Assembly: GCA_947260025.1 (NCBI GenBank)
Contig: CAMYON010000036.1
Span: forward strand, 1 to 45,906
Direction of reading: 5' to 3'
Length of the DNA: 45,906 bases
DNA from: an uncultured Gammaproteobacteria bacterium
GTDB taxonomy: Bacteria; Pseudomonadota; Gammaproteobacteria; GCA-001735895
The translations under genes were made by a program, and so were the position numbers. Positions within the stretch are counted from its first letter, which is position 1, and each line of letters begins with the position of its first letter. The notes beneath the pieces were generated by a model that was not told where the DNA came from, did no database searches, and was given only the letters and a program-made list of their open reading frames with translations. Shown in pieces: positions 1 to 8,068 of the stretch.

Positions 1-1171
1 ACGCCCGCTGATATTTGCCAACAACGATCGTCCGGGAGTCATGCTGGCCTCGGCGGCTTCGACTTACGCCAATCGGTACGCGGTTCGGCCCGGCAGCCGC
101 GCGGTCGTTTTTACCAACAACGACAGCGCCTACCAGACCGCGCTCGATCTGAAAGCGGCCGGGGTCGAGCTCGAGGCCGTGGTCGATGCGCGCGACAGTT
201 CGGACAGCGAGATCGCCAACACCGTGCGCAGCGCCGGCGTCCAGGTGATCAACGGCAGCGTCGTGATCGACACCGCGGGGCGTAAACGTCTGGGCTCGGT
301 CCAGGTTATGCGCCTGTCGGCCGAGGGCAACTCGGTCAGCGGCAACGCCAGGACCCTGAGCTGCGATCTGCTGGCGGTTTCCGGCGGCTGGAGCCCGGTG
401 GTGCATCTTAACGCCCAGTCCGGAGCGAAGCCGGTGTGGGACGATGCGAGCGCGATGTTTCTCCCCGGGGAGCCCACGCAGGCACAGGTTTCGGCCGGTG
501 CGGCAAACGGCACGCTGGACCTGGCGGGATGCCTGCAGGAAGGCGTCGCGGCTGGTAACCAGGCCGCAGTCGCCTGTGGCTTCGAGGCGTCCGAGCAGCC
601 CGCTCAGGCCGAACAGGCAGACAGCGAGGCTATCCTGCCATTGTGGCTGTTGCCGTCACCCTACACACCGGGCCGCGGTCCCAAGGCCTTTATCGATATG
701 CAGAACGATGTCGGCGCCGCCGACATCGCGCTCGCGGTACGCGAGGGATTCAAATCGGTCGAGCACGTAAAGCGCTATACCGCGATGGGTTTCGGCACCG
801 ACCAGGGCAAGCTCGGCAACATCAACGGGATGGGTATCCTGGCCGCGACCATGGGTCAGAGTATCGCCGCGACCGGCACCACGACTTATCGCCCCAATTA
901 CACGCCGGTGAGCTTTGGCGCTTTTGCCGGGCAAAATCTCGGTGACCGGCTGTTCGACCCGGTGCGCAAGACCGCGATGCACGCCGTGCCCTGTTCGAAG
1001 ACGTCGGCCAGTGGAAAAGACCCTGGTATTACCCCAGGGACGGCGAAGACCTGCAGCAGGCGGTCAATCGCGAATGCCTGGCGGTGCGCGGCAGCGTTGG
1101 GATTCTCGATGCTTCGACGCTCGGCAAGATCGAGATCAGGGGCAAGGACTCGGCCAGGTTCCTCGAAATGA
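1..1171 (+). CDS. soxA: Sarcosine oxidase alpha subunit, upstream part (5' end outside window; frameshifted)
   Basis: This is the FAD/NAD-binding and linker part of the roughly 1000-residue alpha subunit of heterotetrameric sarcosine oxidase, which oxidatively demethylates sarcosine to glycine and passes the methylene group to tetrahydrofolate. The frame is open from base 2, so the gene enters from the left edge. Visible family sequence includes FANNDRPGVMLASAA, the second nucleotide-binding strand (AVVFTNND) and the linker ending FDPVRKTAMH. After about base 984 the homology continues in another frame (FEDVGQWKRPWYYP), so the last ~60 codons here, to the stop at 1171, are out-of-frame readthrough. 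This entry and the next are one gene broken by a net loss of one base (mod 3), either a real mutation or a consensus error. The identity is secure; whether the gene is functional is not. Confidence 0.88.
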   Translation, partial: RPLIFANNDRPGVMLASAASTYANRYAVRPGSRAVVFTNNDSAYQTALDLKAAGVELEAVVDARDSSDSEIANTVRSAGVQVINGSVVIDTAGRKRLGSVQVMRLSAEGNSVSGNARTLSCDLLAVSGGWSPVVHLNAQSGAKPVWDDASAMFLPGEPTQAQVSAGAANGTLDLAGCLQEGVAAGNQAAVACGFEASEQPAQAEQADSEAILPLWLLPSPYTPGRGPKAFIDMQNDVGAADIALAVREGFKSVEHVKRYTAMGFGTDQGKLGNINGMGILAATMGQSIAATGTTTYRPNYTPVSFGAFAGQNLGDRLFDPVRKTAMHAVPCSKTSASGKDPGITPGTAKTCSRRSIANAWRCAAALGFSMLRRSARSRSGARTRPGSSK

Positions 1172-2121
1172 TTTACACCAACAACTGGATGAAGCTCGAG
1201 GTTGGCAAGGGCCGTTACGGCTTTATGCTCGGTGAAGACGGCATGGTGATGGACGACGGCGTTACCATTCGCCTGGCGGAGGACCATTTCTTCATGCATA
1301 CCACTACCGGCGGCGCCGCCGGCGTGCTCGCGTGGATGGAGCGCTGGTTGCAAACCGAGTGGCCCGAGATGGAGGTTTTCCTGACCTCGGTTACCGATCA
1401 CTGGGCAACCGCGGCCGTGGTCGGTCCGAAAAGCCGCGATGTCGTCTCGGCGGTGTGTGACGGTGTCGATTTTTCAGCGGACGCGTTCCCCTTCATGGCG
1501 TCGAAAACCGGCACTATCGGGGATATCGAATGTCGGGTGAATCGCATCAGTTTTTCCGGCGAGCTGGCCTACGAGGTCAATATTCCGGCGAATCACGGTC
1601 GTTTCATGTGGGAGAAATTGATGCAGGCCGGTGCAGCGTTCGACATCACCCCGTATGGCACCGAAACCATGCACGTGCTGCGCGCCGAGAAGGGCTATGT
1701 CATCGTCGGCCAGGATACCGATGGCTCGGTCACGGTGGACGACCTGGGTCTGGGCTGGGCGCTGTCCAAAACCAAGGACGATTTCATCGGCAAGCGCTCG
1801 TTGAGTCGACCGGACACGATACGCAAAGACCGCAAGCAGCTGGTAGGATTGTTGACCGAAGATCCGCAGATCGTCATCCCCGAAGGGGCGCAACTGGTCG
1901 ATGATCCGAAGGCGCCGACGCCAGTGCCGATGATCGGGCATGTCAGTTCCAGCTACTACAGCGCCTGCTGCGGTCATTCGATCGCGATGGCCCTGGTCAA
2001 GGGCGGCCATCATCGCATGGGTGACACGGTTTATGCGCCGCTGGCTGACGGCCGGGTCATCGAGGCGACGATCATCGAGCCGGTGTTCTATGACAAAGAG
2101 GGGGCCAAGGCCAATGTCTGA
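985..2121 (+). CDS. soxA: Sarcosine oxidase alpha subunit, C-terminal aminomethyltransferase (GcvT-like) part, after frameshift
   Basis: This is the folate-binding GcvT-like half of SoxA. Homology starts around 985 with ALFEDVGQWKRPWYY and runs through SVGILDASTLGKIEI, YTNNW, GRYGFMLGEDGMVMDDGV and GETEMHVLRAEKGY-type motifs (here YGTETMHVLRAEKGY), all typical of sarcosine oxidase alpha and related dimethylglycine oxidases. The first usable start codon in this frame is ATG 1084, but that is inside the domain, so it is not a natural gene start. The stop at 2119-2121 overlaps the soxG start by 8 bases (ATGTCTGA), the usual translational coupling of soxA and soxG. In an intact gene the product joins SoxB, SoxD and SoxG in the cytoplasm. 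Confidence 0.88.
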   Translation, partial: RALFEDVGQWKRPWYYPRDGEDLQQAVNRECLAVRGSVGILDASTLGKIEIRGKDSARFLEMIYTNNWMKLEVGKGRYGFMLGEDGMVMDDGVTIRLAEDHFFMHTTTGGAAGVLAWMERWLQTEWPEMEVFLTSVTDHWATAAVVGPKSRDVVSAVCDGVDFSADAFPFMASKTGTIGDIECRVNRISFSGELAYEVNIPANHGRFMWEKLMQAGAAFDITPYGTETMHVLRAEKGYVIVGQDTDGSVTVDDLGLGWALSKTKDDFIGKRSLSRPDTIRKDRKQLVGLLTEDPQIVIPEGAQLVDDPKAPTPVPMIGHVSSSYYSACCGHSIAMALVKGGHHRMGDTVYAPLADGRVIEATIIEPVFYDKEGAKANV

Positions 2122-2692
2122 CCTGTTTCAACAGCAGAGCCCGCTGGTTCAGATCGAGTTCTCTGAACCGCAAGGGGACGCGCCGCGCATCGAGGAAAAG
2201 CCGTTTAACGGATATATCAACCTGCGTGGCAGATCCGATCACACCGGCTTTATCGCCGGCGTGTTAAAAGTACTCGGAGTAGAGGCACCGACCGAGGCCA
2301 ATACCGTTATCGACGCGGGGGATAACCGAATCTACTGGCTCGGCCCAGACGAATGGTTGATCGTAACCAAACCGGGTCAACAGACCCGGGTAAGGGATGA
2401 GCTGCTGGCCGCGTTCGCGGGCGTGTTTAGTTCGGTAGTCGACAATTCGAGCGGTCTGACCATGATTCACGTCACCGGTGATAATGCGGCCGCTTTGATC
2501 GCTACCGATTGCCCGCTCGACCTGCATCCGCGCGAATTCAAGCCGGGACAGTGTGCCCAGACGCGCCTGGCAAAGGCGGGCATGACAATTGCGCCGCTGG
2601 CGGACGGTGCGGGATTCGAACTGATACTTCGCCGCAGCTTTGCCGACTACCTGCTGCTCTGGCTGCAGGGTGCAGCGATCGCCTTCGAGTAG
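2114..2692 (+). CDS. soxG: Sarcosine oxidase gamma subunit
   Basis: A 192-residue protein whose ATG lies inside the last codons of soxA. It is a GcvT-related small subunit of heterotetrameric sarcosine oxidase, thought to have a structural role next to the alpha subunit. Family features seen: INLRGRSD near the N terminus, WLGPDEWLIV in the middle, VVDNSSGLTMIHVTG and a C-terminal half containing ILRRSFADYLLLWL. An in-frame start at 1940 lies deep in soxA and is rejected in favour of 2114, which gives the normal gamma-subunit length. It closes the sox operon; 90 bases later an unrelated membrane-protein gene begins. No soxB or soxD is visible because the window starts inside soxA. Confidence 0.9.
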   Translation: MSDLFQQQSPLVQIEFSEPQGDAPRIEEKPFNGYINLRGRSDHTGFIAGVLKVLGVEAPTEANTVIDAGDNRIYWLGPDEWLIVTKPGQQTRVRDELLAAFAGVFSSVVDNSSGLTMIHVTGDNAAALIATDCPLDLHPREFKPGQCAQTRLAKAGMTIAPLADGAGFELILRRSFADYLLLWLQGAAIAFE

Positions 2693-2782
2693 ACACGATC
2701 GCAAAACTTACTCCAAGCAATTACCGGTGCGATAGGGTTTACTTGATACCGGCTTTATCTTCGCCAGGGCTGTCCATCGCTT

Positions 2783-3412
2783 ATGTATTACGGCGAAAAG
2801 CTCAATAGTATCAGCCACCTGGTCGGTGCGGTGCTGGCGCTCGTCGGCTTCGGGGCGCTGTTGGCTATCGGCATTCAGACCCGGGATCTCTGGGTTGTCG
2901 GCAGTTACAGCGTGTTCGGTTTTACCCTGGTGCTGCTGTACACGATGTCGACGCTGTATCACAGCTTCCATCCACCCCATTTGAAGCGAATCTTCAAGGT
3001 ACTCGATCATGTCGCGATCTACCTGCTGATCGCCGGAACCTATACGCCCTACATGCTGGTCAGTCTGCGCGACGGTAACGGATTCCTGATCATGGGCATT
3101 ATCTGGGCTCTGGCGCTGGCGGGTATCCTGAGCGAGTTATTCTTGTCCGGTCGCGCCGTCAAGGCCGGTCAGCTGGTAATTTACCTGGGCATGGGCTGGG
3201 CCTGCTCTTTCGACTTCGCCAGCCTCAGGGAGGCACTGCCGGAGATGGGCTTGTGGTGGTTGACCGCGGGCGGGATTGCCTACACCGCCGGCGTATTTTT
3301 TTACGTCCTCGACAAGATGAATCGGTTAACCCATGCCCACGGCATCTGGCATTTTTTCGTGCTGGCCGGATCCGCCAGCCACTTCGTGTCCGTGATTGGC
3401 TACGTTCGATAA
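2783..3412 (+). CDS. trhA: Hemolysin III / TrhA (PAQR-like) family membrane protein
   Basis: A 209-residue protein made almost wholly of about seven hydrophobic segments. It has the family's polar signature: an early NSISHLVGAV motif, STLYHSF in the second helix region, LDH near residue 75, and a C-terminal HGIWHFFVLAGSASHF with the two metal-type histidines. These Ser/Asp/His residues match the zinc site shared by hemolysin III and adiponectin-receptor (PAQR) proteins. E. coli TrhA (YqfA) is a member; the proposed roles concern membrane homeostasis, and the hemolysin name is historical. It sits alone between soxG and a convergent gene, 16 bases from that gene's stop. Confidence 0.88.
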   Translation: MYYGEKLNSISHLVGAVLALVGFGALLAIGIQTRDLWVVGSYSVFGFTLVLLYTMSTLYHSFHPPHLKRIFKVLDHVAIYLLIAGTYTPYMLVSLRDGNGFLIMGIIWALALAGILSELFLSGRAVKAGQLVIYLGMGWACSFDFASLREALPEMGLWWLTAGGIAYTAGVFFYVLDKMNRLTHAHGIWHFFVLAGSASHFVSVIGYVR

Positions 3413-3428
3413 CCCGCCATCCCGAACA

Positions 3429-4487
3429 TTAACCAGATGCTGTAAAGGTTCGGCCTAGCCGCTGGATGTGCGTTTTAGTCGTTATGCAGCTGTTTTCCGC
3501 GCCAGCAGAATGCCGCTCGACCATTCCCAGAACTCGACCTCCAGTTCTGGCCGCGCCCGCATTGTCTCGATATAAACCGTGCAGGCTCAATTCCCTGGCC
3601 AGGGAGGCCGAGTGTGCGCTGCGTTGTTGAATGATTGTGGAGAGCTCGCGGCCGCGCTCGCGCGCACGGGGCGTGTCTATCAGGCTAAACCGGTACTCGT
3701 TGGGCAGGATACGTTCGTCGTACTGCCGGGTGACATAGTCGCAAATGTCCGGGCGCCGCAGCATGACCAGGCGGCCGTCGAGGTCGCGCCCGATCATGGG
3801 AGACTCGCCACCGAAAAGCTCGCCGTAGTACTGCACGCCAGCCAGGTTGGCCTCGATGTCGGCGCGGCTCGCAATGCCGGTAATCCGGGTGCCCATGTAA
3901 CTGAGTTCGAAGACCATCGACAGTTGCCTGATATCTTCCGGTTCGAGTTTCCTGCGCTTGCTGCGCAGCGCGTTGTAGTAGTGAAATCCATCATCGAAAA
4001 AATGTGTCAGCTTGTCGGCGCCCATACGTACGCCGCAAACGTTGACGATCGATGCGAGGTGAAAGCGCGCGGGAATGTATCGCCATCCCGCGGCACCATA
4101 AACGCTTTCCTCGGGATACATCTGGATCCGTTCGATCTGTGACCAGTCAGCGCAGCTATTGCTGCCGATGCAGCGTTCGAATACGCCCCAGGTGTAATCA
4201 CGAATGAACTGCGCCCGGTGCTCGGCGAAAAAGGCGAACTCCAGCTCTATATCGCCAGGCGTTTGGGTATCGGGTTGGTGCATGGTGTTAACCCGAGCGA
4301 TAATCGTTTTTATCGATTTGGAAAGTTGCTCGCTAATCGCGGCGGCGGAGTCGGCGAGTGGAATATGGGCATAGGTCCAGGGGTCTGACTCGCTCGCGCG
4401 GGCACTCCCGGGACTTGCCAGCAACAGGCTTGCGATCATCAGCCGCTGTAAAAGCGGGTGAAAACACTTTTTCCAGTTCATGCGCAC
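3429..4487 (-). CDS. Secreted protein of unknown function with a chimeric C-terminal tail
   Basis: A 352-residue frame with an N-terminal signal peptide (hydrophobic stretch about 15-25, then SPGSARAS). The body has cysteines (ERCIGSNSCADW, NVCGVRMGADK) and a conserved-looking GADKLTHFFDDGFHYYN stretch near residues 155-172. I do not firmly recognise the family; DUF4056 is one possibility. Residues 1-303 look like a real gene. Residues 304-352 are read from a 109-bp copy of the 3' end of the neighbouring methyltransferase gene in a different frame, so the native C terminus has probably been replaced or extended. The ORF start at 4487 gives a proper basic n-region. It is transcribed alone, convergent with the TrhA gene. 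Confidence 0.65.
   Translation of the reverse strand: MRMNWKKCFHPLLQRLMIASLLLASPGSARASESDPWTYAHIPLADSAAAISEQLSKSIKTIIARVNTMHQPDTQTPGDIELEFAFFAEHRAQFIRDYTWGVFERCIGSNSCADWSQIERIQMYPEESVYGAAGWRYIPARFHLASIVNVCGVRMGADKLTHFFDDGFHYYNALRSKRRKLEPEDIRQLSMVFELSYMGTRITGIASRADIEANLAGVQYYGELFGGESPMIGRDLDGRLVMLRRPDICDYVTRQYDERILPNEYRFSLIDTPRARERGRELSTIIQQRSAHSASLARELSLHGLYRDNAGAARTGGRVLGMVERHSAGAENSCITTKTHIQRLGRTFTASG
3471..3579. repeat. 109-bp direct repeat, copy 1 (duplicated methyltransferase tail)
   Basis: It is identical to 4643-4751 except for one base (C at 3480, T at 4652), in the same orientation and offset by 1172 bases. Copy 2 is the native 3' end of the methyltransferase gene; copy 1 lies at the end of the unknown secreted-protein gene and supplies its last 49 codons in another frame. 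Identity stops abruptly at 3579/4751 and at 3471/4643. Confidence 0.97.
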
Positions 4488-4642
4488 TTACCTTTTGATC
4501 GAAGCCTGCAGACTGCTTCGCGGCGTGCCGCTTTTCAATCACTATACCCGAAGTAGCGCTATGCCCTTCCACCGGCATTAAATATCGGGACTTTCCGTCA
4601 GGAATCGCCTGCGCCGAGCCGGTTGCAAGCCCGGCTGGAAGA

Positions 4643-4751
4643 CGTTTTAGTTGTTATGCAGCTGTTTTCCGCGCCAGCAGAATGCCGCTCGACCATTCCC
4701 AGAACTCGACCTCCAGTTCTGGCCGCGCCCGCATTGTCTCGATATAAACCG
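4643..4751. repeat. 109-bp direct repeat, copy 2 (native 3' end of methyltransferase gene)
   Basis: This copy covers the last ~32 codons of the methyltransferase, its stop codon (4654-4656, TAA on the minus strand) and 11 bases beyond. Homologous recombination between the two copies would delete 1172 bases, including the whole unknown secreted-protein gene, and leave the methyltransferase intact. Confidence 0.97.
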
Positions 4752-5229
4752 GCCAGTTTTCCTGCGGCAGCAAGTCGTCGCAGACATAGACCCCGTTATC
4801 GGCCAGCAACGACAGGGCTTCGTCGAGCTCGCTGAATTTACCCGGCAACGCATCGGCGAAAATCAGGTCGAACCTGAGAGTTTGCGTATTTTGCAGAAAC
4901 TCGCTGCCGTCCTGTTCGACGAAGTTGATGCGCGGATCGTAGCCGAGGTTGATCTTGGCCACCTGCTGCACCACCGGGTCTATGTCGACCGTAACCAGGT
5001 GACCGTCTGCATCGAGTCCGTCGAGCAGCCAGCAAGTTGCCATACCGGTGCCGGTACCGAGTTCGAGAACGTTAGCCGCAGGTTTTGCCCGAGCCAGCGT
5101 GCGCAGCAGCGCACCGGTGGTCGGGATCGACGCCATGTCGAATCCCAGCGTTTCGGTAGCGACTGTAATATCCTCGAGATGCGGCGGTGGCGTCATATCG
5201 AGCGACTTGCGATCGGGAAAGTTAGACAT
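4654..5229 (-). CDS. SAM-dependent methyltransferase (class I, O-methyltransferase-like)
   Basis: A 191-residue Rossmann-fold methyltransferase. The SAM-binding motif I is VLELGTGTGMATCWLL at about residues 54-69, followed by an acidic end of strand 2 (LVTVDID) and motif IV-like DLIFADALPGKF near residue 125. Size and the C-terminal WEWSSGILLARK layout fit the small O-methyltransferase group (catechol or caffeoyl-CoA type), but the substrate cannot be told. ATG 5229 (MSNFPDRK) is preferred to the longer upstream frame, which would overlap the HIT gene. It lies 7 bases downstream of the HIT-protein gene and is probably co-transcribed. Its 3' end is the source of the 109-bp duplication at 3471-3579. 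Confidence 0.82.
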   Translation of the reverse strand: MSNFPDRKSLDMTPPPHLEDITVATETLGFDMASIPTTGALLRTLARAKPAANVLELGTGTGMATCWLLDGLDADGHLVTVDIDPVVQQVAKINLGYDPRINFVEQDGSEFLQNTQTLRFDLIFADALPGKFSELDEALSLLADNGVYVCDDLLPQENWPVYIETMRARPELEVEFWEWSSGILLARKTAA

Positions 5230-5236
5230 ATCCGCG

Positions 5237-5665
5237 CTAGCTGTCGAGGTGGTTTTCGAAGCCGTCCAGCCCGGCGAGCGCGAATAGCGATCTGATCTCG
5301 TCCAGCGCCTCGTCGGTGTAGGGCAGCGACGGTTGTTTACCCCACACCGGTGTCGGCCAGGCAGGGTCGGTTTCAAAACGCACGATGTGATGCAGGTGCA
5401 GCTGCGGCACCTGGTTTCCCAGTGCCGCGACATTGAGTTTGTCGCCGTCGAATTCGTCCATCAGGAATTCCGACAATAAACAGGATTCGGCGAGTAACTG
5501 TTGGCGATCGTCGGGCGCCAGCTGGTAAATCTCCTGGATGTTGTCGCGATCGGGTACCAGGATATACCAGGGATAGTTGCGATCGTTCATTAACAGGAGA
5601 TGGCATAACCGGAAGCGGCCCAGGTGGATGCAGTCGTCAGCCAGTTGTGGATGTATTGCCGCCAT
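5237..5665 (-). CDS. HIT-family (histidine triad) protein with variant triad
   Basis: A 142-residue histidine-triad-fold protein, expected to bind or hydrolyse a nucleotide conjugate in the cytoplasm. N-terminal strands CHLLLMNDRNYPWYILVP and the motif VPQLHLHHIVRF (residues 86-97) match the family. The canonical triad is His-x-His-x-His; here the first position is Gln88, with His90 and His92 kept, as in one HIT subfamily of gammaproteobacteria (recalled family knowledge). The conserved DPAWPTPVWGK tail supports that subfamily. It is the first gene of a two-gene operon with the methyltransferase and is divergent from the DUF4124 gene, sharing about 180 bases of upstream sequence. Confidence 0.87.
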   Translation of the reverse strand: MAAIHPQLADDCIHLGRFRLCHLLLMNDRNYPWYILVPDRDNIQEIYQLAPDDRQQLLAESCLLSEFLMDEFDGDKLNVAALGNQVPQLHLHHIVRFETDPAWPTPVWGKQPSLPYTDEALDEIRSLFALAGLDGFENHLDS

Positions 5666-5842
5666 GTTTACCCCGAGTAGAGATTTCGTCTTATACGGAT
5701 GACAAAGTATACGGTTTGTCGGTGCTTTCGCGAAACCCCTGTGCTTCGGTACTTGATAATTGCCGCTTGTAGCCCTAGTTAGATTGGATATAAGCTGTCC
5801 TCAGCATAGCCGATTCACCACCCGAACACCGAGTCTGAACAC

Positions 5843-6280
5843 ATGAGAAAACCAGTCATTGCCATCAGTATCCTCCTGGGTTCGATTTTTGCCGCAGGTT
5901 CGGCGCCAGCGCAGACGGTTAAAAAGTGGGTCGATGAGGAAGGGGTTACGCACTACTCGGATCAAAAACCTGTCGACAGCGAATCCGGGGTCAAGGAAGT
6001 CGAGGTCCCCGAGGCGAACGTGACCCCGGTCGATACGGAAGATGCCAATAAGCGCATTCAGGAGCAGTTGAAGAAAATGGAGCAGGATCGCCTGGCGCGG
6101 GAACAGGAGGCCAGGGAAAAAGAACAAGCCAGGGCGCTCGAGGAGGCGCTGGAACGCGAGGAACTGATTCCCGCGGAAGAAGAAAAGAAAAAGGATAGAG
6201 ATGGCAGAGGGCACAGACCGGGCGACACCTATCCCAAGCCGCCCCCCGGACCGTTTCCAATTCAACGTCCCAGCTTCTAG
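5843..6280 (+). CDS. DUF4124-domain periplasmic protein
   Basis: A 145-residue secreted protein. Residues 1-23 form a Sec signal peptide (RKPVIAISILLGSIFAAG, cleavage near APAQ). The short DUF4124 domain follows, with its typical KKWVDEEGVTHYSDQKP signature (about 26-43). Residues about 66-125 are highly charged (Glu/Lys/Arg/Gln) and likely a coiled coil. The end is basic then proline-rich (KPPPGPFP). DUF4124 proteins are common in gammaproteobacteria and have no assigned activity; a cell-envelope role is inferred. It is transcribed alone, divergently from the HIT gene. Confidence 0.85.
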   Translation: MRKPVIAISILLGSIFAAGSAPAQTVKKWVDEEGVTHYSDQKPVDSESGVKEVEVPEANVTPVDTEDANKRIQEQLKKMEQDRLAREQEAREKEQARALEEALEREELIPAEEEKKKDRDGRGHRPGDTYPKPPPGPFPIQRPSF

Positions 6281-6458
6281 CATCAAAAACCGTGATTCCA
6301 GAAGGGCTGGAGCCCCTAAATCGGTCATTTTTCCGTGGTAACGGATAAACCGGTAATTTAACCCATACGGGCGATGCCGCGCCGAAATCCAGCTGATATT
6401 CTGTGCGGACGGCTTACCTTTATAAGTAGAGCCAGTGCGAGCAGCAGGATCGAAATTC

Positions 6459-6713
6459 ATGTTTTGCAGGCTTGGCGGAATGATCGACGAAACCAAATTA
6501 CGTGATACAGAAACAACCGATATGACAGATGCGACCGATAATAGCCTGATTACCGATTTTACCCAGGTGGTAAGCGTTGCTGTCGGCAGAGATCGTGCCG
6601 AACGTCGACGGCAGAAGATACGCAGGGAACTGGTGCAAGAGTACTTTACGAACGAGCGGGAAGACTCGAACGGCCTGCCTGCGAAGGTTAAAAAACTGTT
6701 CGGTCTAGGCTAG
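6459..6713 (+). CDS. Small protein of unknown function
   Basis: An 84-residue protein from ATG 6459, which has an AGGA ribosome-binding site 9 bases upstream; a GTG at 6435 or an ATG at 6480 are alternatives. The N-terminal third is acidic and Thr-rich, the middle (VGRDRAERRRQKIRREL) is strongly basic and helical, and it ends KKLFGLG. No signal peptide or membrane segment. I do not recognise a family. Codon use resembles its neighbours, and the basic helix would suit nucleic-acid or protein binding, but that is only a guess. It stands alone between the DUF4124 and MFS genes. Confidence 0.55.
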   Translation: MFCRLGGMIDETKLRDTETTDMTDATDNSLITDFTQVVSVAVGRDRAERRRQKIRRELVQEYFTNEREDSNGLPAKVKKLFGLG

Positions 6714-6844
6714 CCGCAAAGGTTTCTGTACCCCCACCGGCAAACGTCGGCCAAAATCGATGCACAGCCTCAGGAAGCTTGGGTTTTCAGCGAATTTCCT
6801 GCTAGTGTTGCGCCCCTCATGATCCGGCATAATAACAACACCTG

Positions 6845-8068
6845 ATGCTTGTCGATTACTGGCGTTTCGCCCGCGCCAATCCCCGTTTTCTTGGATTCGG
6901 TTTTTTTCTCGCGTTCCTGTCGAGCGCGGGGCAAACCTATTTTATCGGCGTATTCGGCCCGGGAATCCGGGCCGATTTCGGCCTCGACGCCGGCAGCTGG
7001 GGACAAACCTACATGCTCGGCACGCTGGCCTCGGCGCTGGTGATCAACTGGAGCGGCACGCTGATCGATCGCCTCGACCTGCGCCTGTTTACCGGCCTGG
7101 TCCTGGCCGGGCTTGCCGCCGCCTGCCTGGTGATGGGCTCGGTTACCTCGCCGCTGCTGCTGGTGGTCGCCATTTTTATGCTGCGCCAGTTTGGCCAGGG
7201 GCTTGCCAGCCACGCCGGCATCACGTCGATGGCGCGCTATTACGATCACGACCGCGGCAAGGCGATTGCGTTGGCCGCGATCGGTTATGCCTTTGGCGAA
7301 GCGTTGCTGCCGGTGGCGGGTTTATACGCGGCGACGCTATGGGGCTGGCGCGACACTTTCCAGGTAGTGGCGCTCGTGGTGCTGTTATCCCTGGTGCCGG
7401 CGCTGTGGCTGCTAAAGGGGCAGAGGCTGCGGCACGCGAACCATACCGCCGCGCTCGACCAAAGAGCCGCCGAAACGGGTGGGCAGAGTGACTACACGCG
7501 CCGGCAAATGCTGTCTGAAGTGCGTTTTTACTACCTGCTGCCGGCGATGATTGCGACGCCGATGATCGGCACCGCGCTATTCTTCTTTCCGGACGAGATC
7601 GCTCGTGCCAAGGGCTGGAGCAGCCTGTGGGTGACCGGGAATTACTGGTTGTATTCGATCGTCTCGGTAACGGTGACCATCTACTCCGGCGCCCTGATCG
7701 ATCGTTTCAGCGCGCGCCGGGTGCTGCCGTTTTTCCTGTTGCCGTTGGGACTGTCGCTATTGGTCATCAACCTGTCCAGCCACGAGTACCTGGTGTGGGC
7801 ATTCATGCTGCTGCAGGGGATGACGTCGGGGCTTTACTTCACGGGTTTAAGCGCGCTGTGGGCGGAGCTGTATGGCCCCAGGCATCTCGGCGCGATCAAA
7901 TCGCTGACCAACGCAATCATGGTGTTTTCGTCGGCGCTGGGCCCGGCGGCGGTTGGCACACTGCTGCAATGGCAGGTGTCGTTTTTTGCGATTACGATAC
8001 TGCTGGCCGCGTTTTGTGCCATCGCGACGCTGATGCTGGTTTACGCGCTGCGAATGCCGAGCAACTGA
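6845..8068 (+). CDS. Major facilitator superfamily transporter
   Basis: A 407-residue polytopic inner-membrane protein with about 12 hydrophobic segments in two halves joined by a polar loop around residues 195-225. The loop after helix 2 contains GTLIDRLDLRLF and the symmetrical loop in the second half GALIDRFSARRVLPF, both resembling the MFS loop-2/3 motif G-x3-D-R-x-G-R-[RK]. The substrate is unknown. The gene is convergent with the catabolic cluster on the other strand; its last 28 bases overlap the end of the BKACE gene. Its position suggests uptake of the compound degraded by that cluster, which is inference only. Confidence 0.87.
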   Translation: MLVDYWRFARANPRFLGFGFFLAFLSSAGQTYFIGVFGPGIRADFGLDAGSWGQTYMLGTLASALVINWSGTLIDRLDLRLFTGLVLAGLAAACLVMGSVTSPLLLVVAIFMLRQFGQGLASHAGITSMARYYDHDRGKAIALAAIGYAFGEALLPVAGLYAATLWGWRDTFQVVALVVLLSLVPALWLLKGQRLRHANHTAALDQRAAETGGQSDYTRRQMLSEVRFYYLLPAMIATPMIGTALFFFPDEIARAKGWSSLWVTGNYWLYSIVSVTVTIYSGALIDRFSARRVLPFFLLPLGLSLLVINLSSHEYLVWAFMLLQGMTSGLYFTGLSALWAELYGPRHLGAIKSLTNAIMVFSSALGPAAVGTLLQWQVSFFAITILLAAFCAIATLMLVYALRMPSN

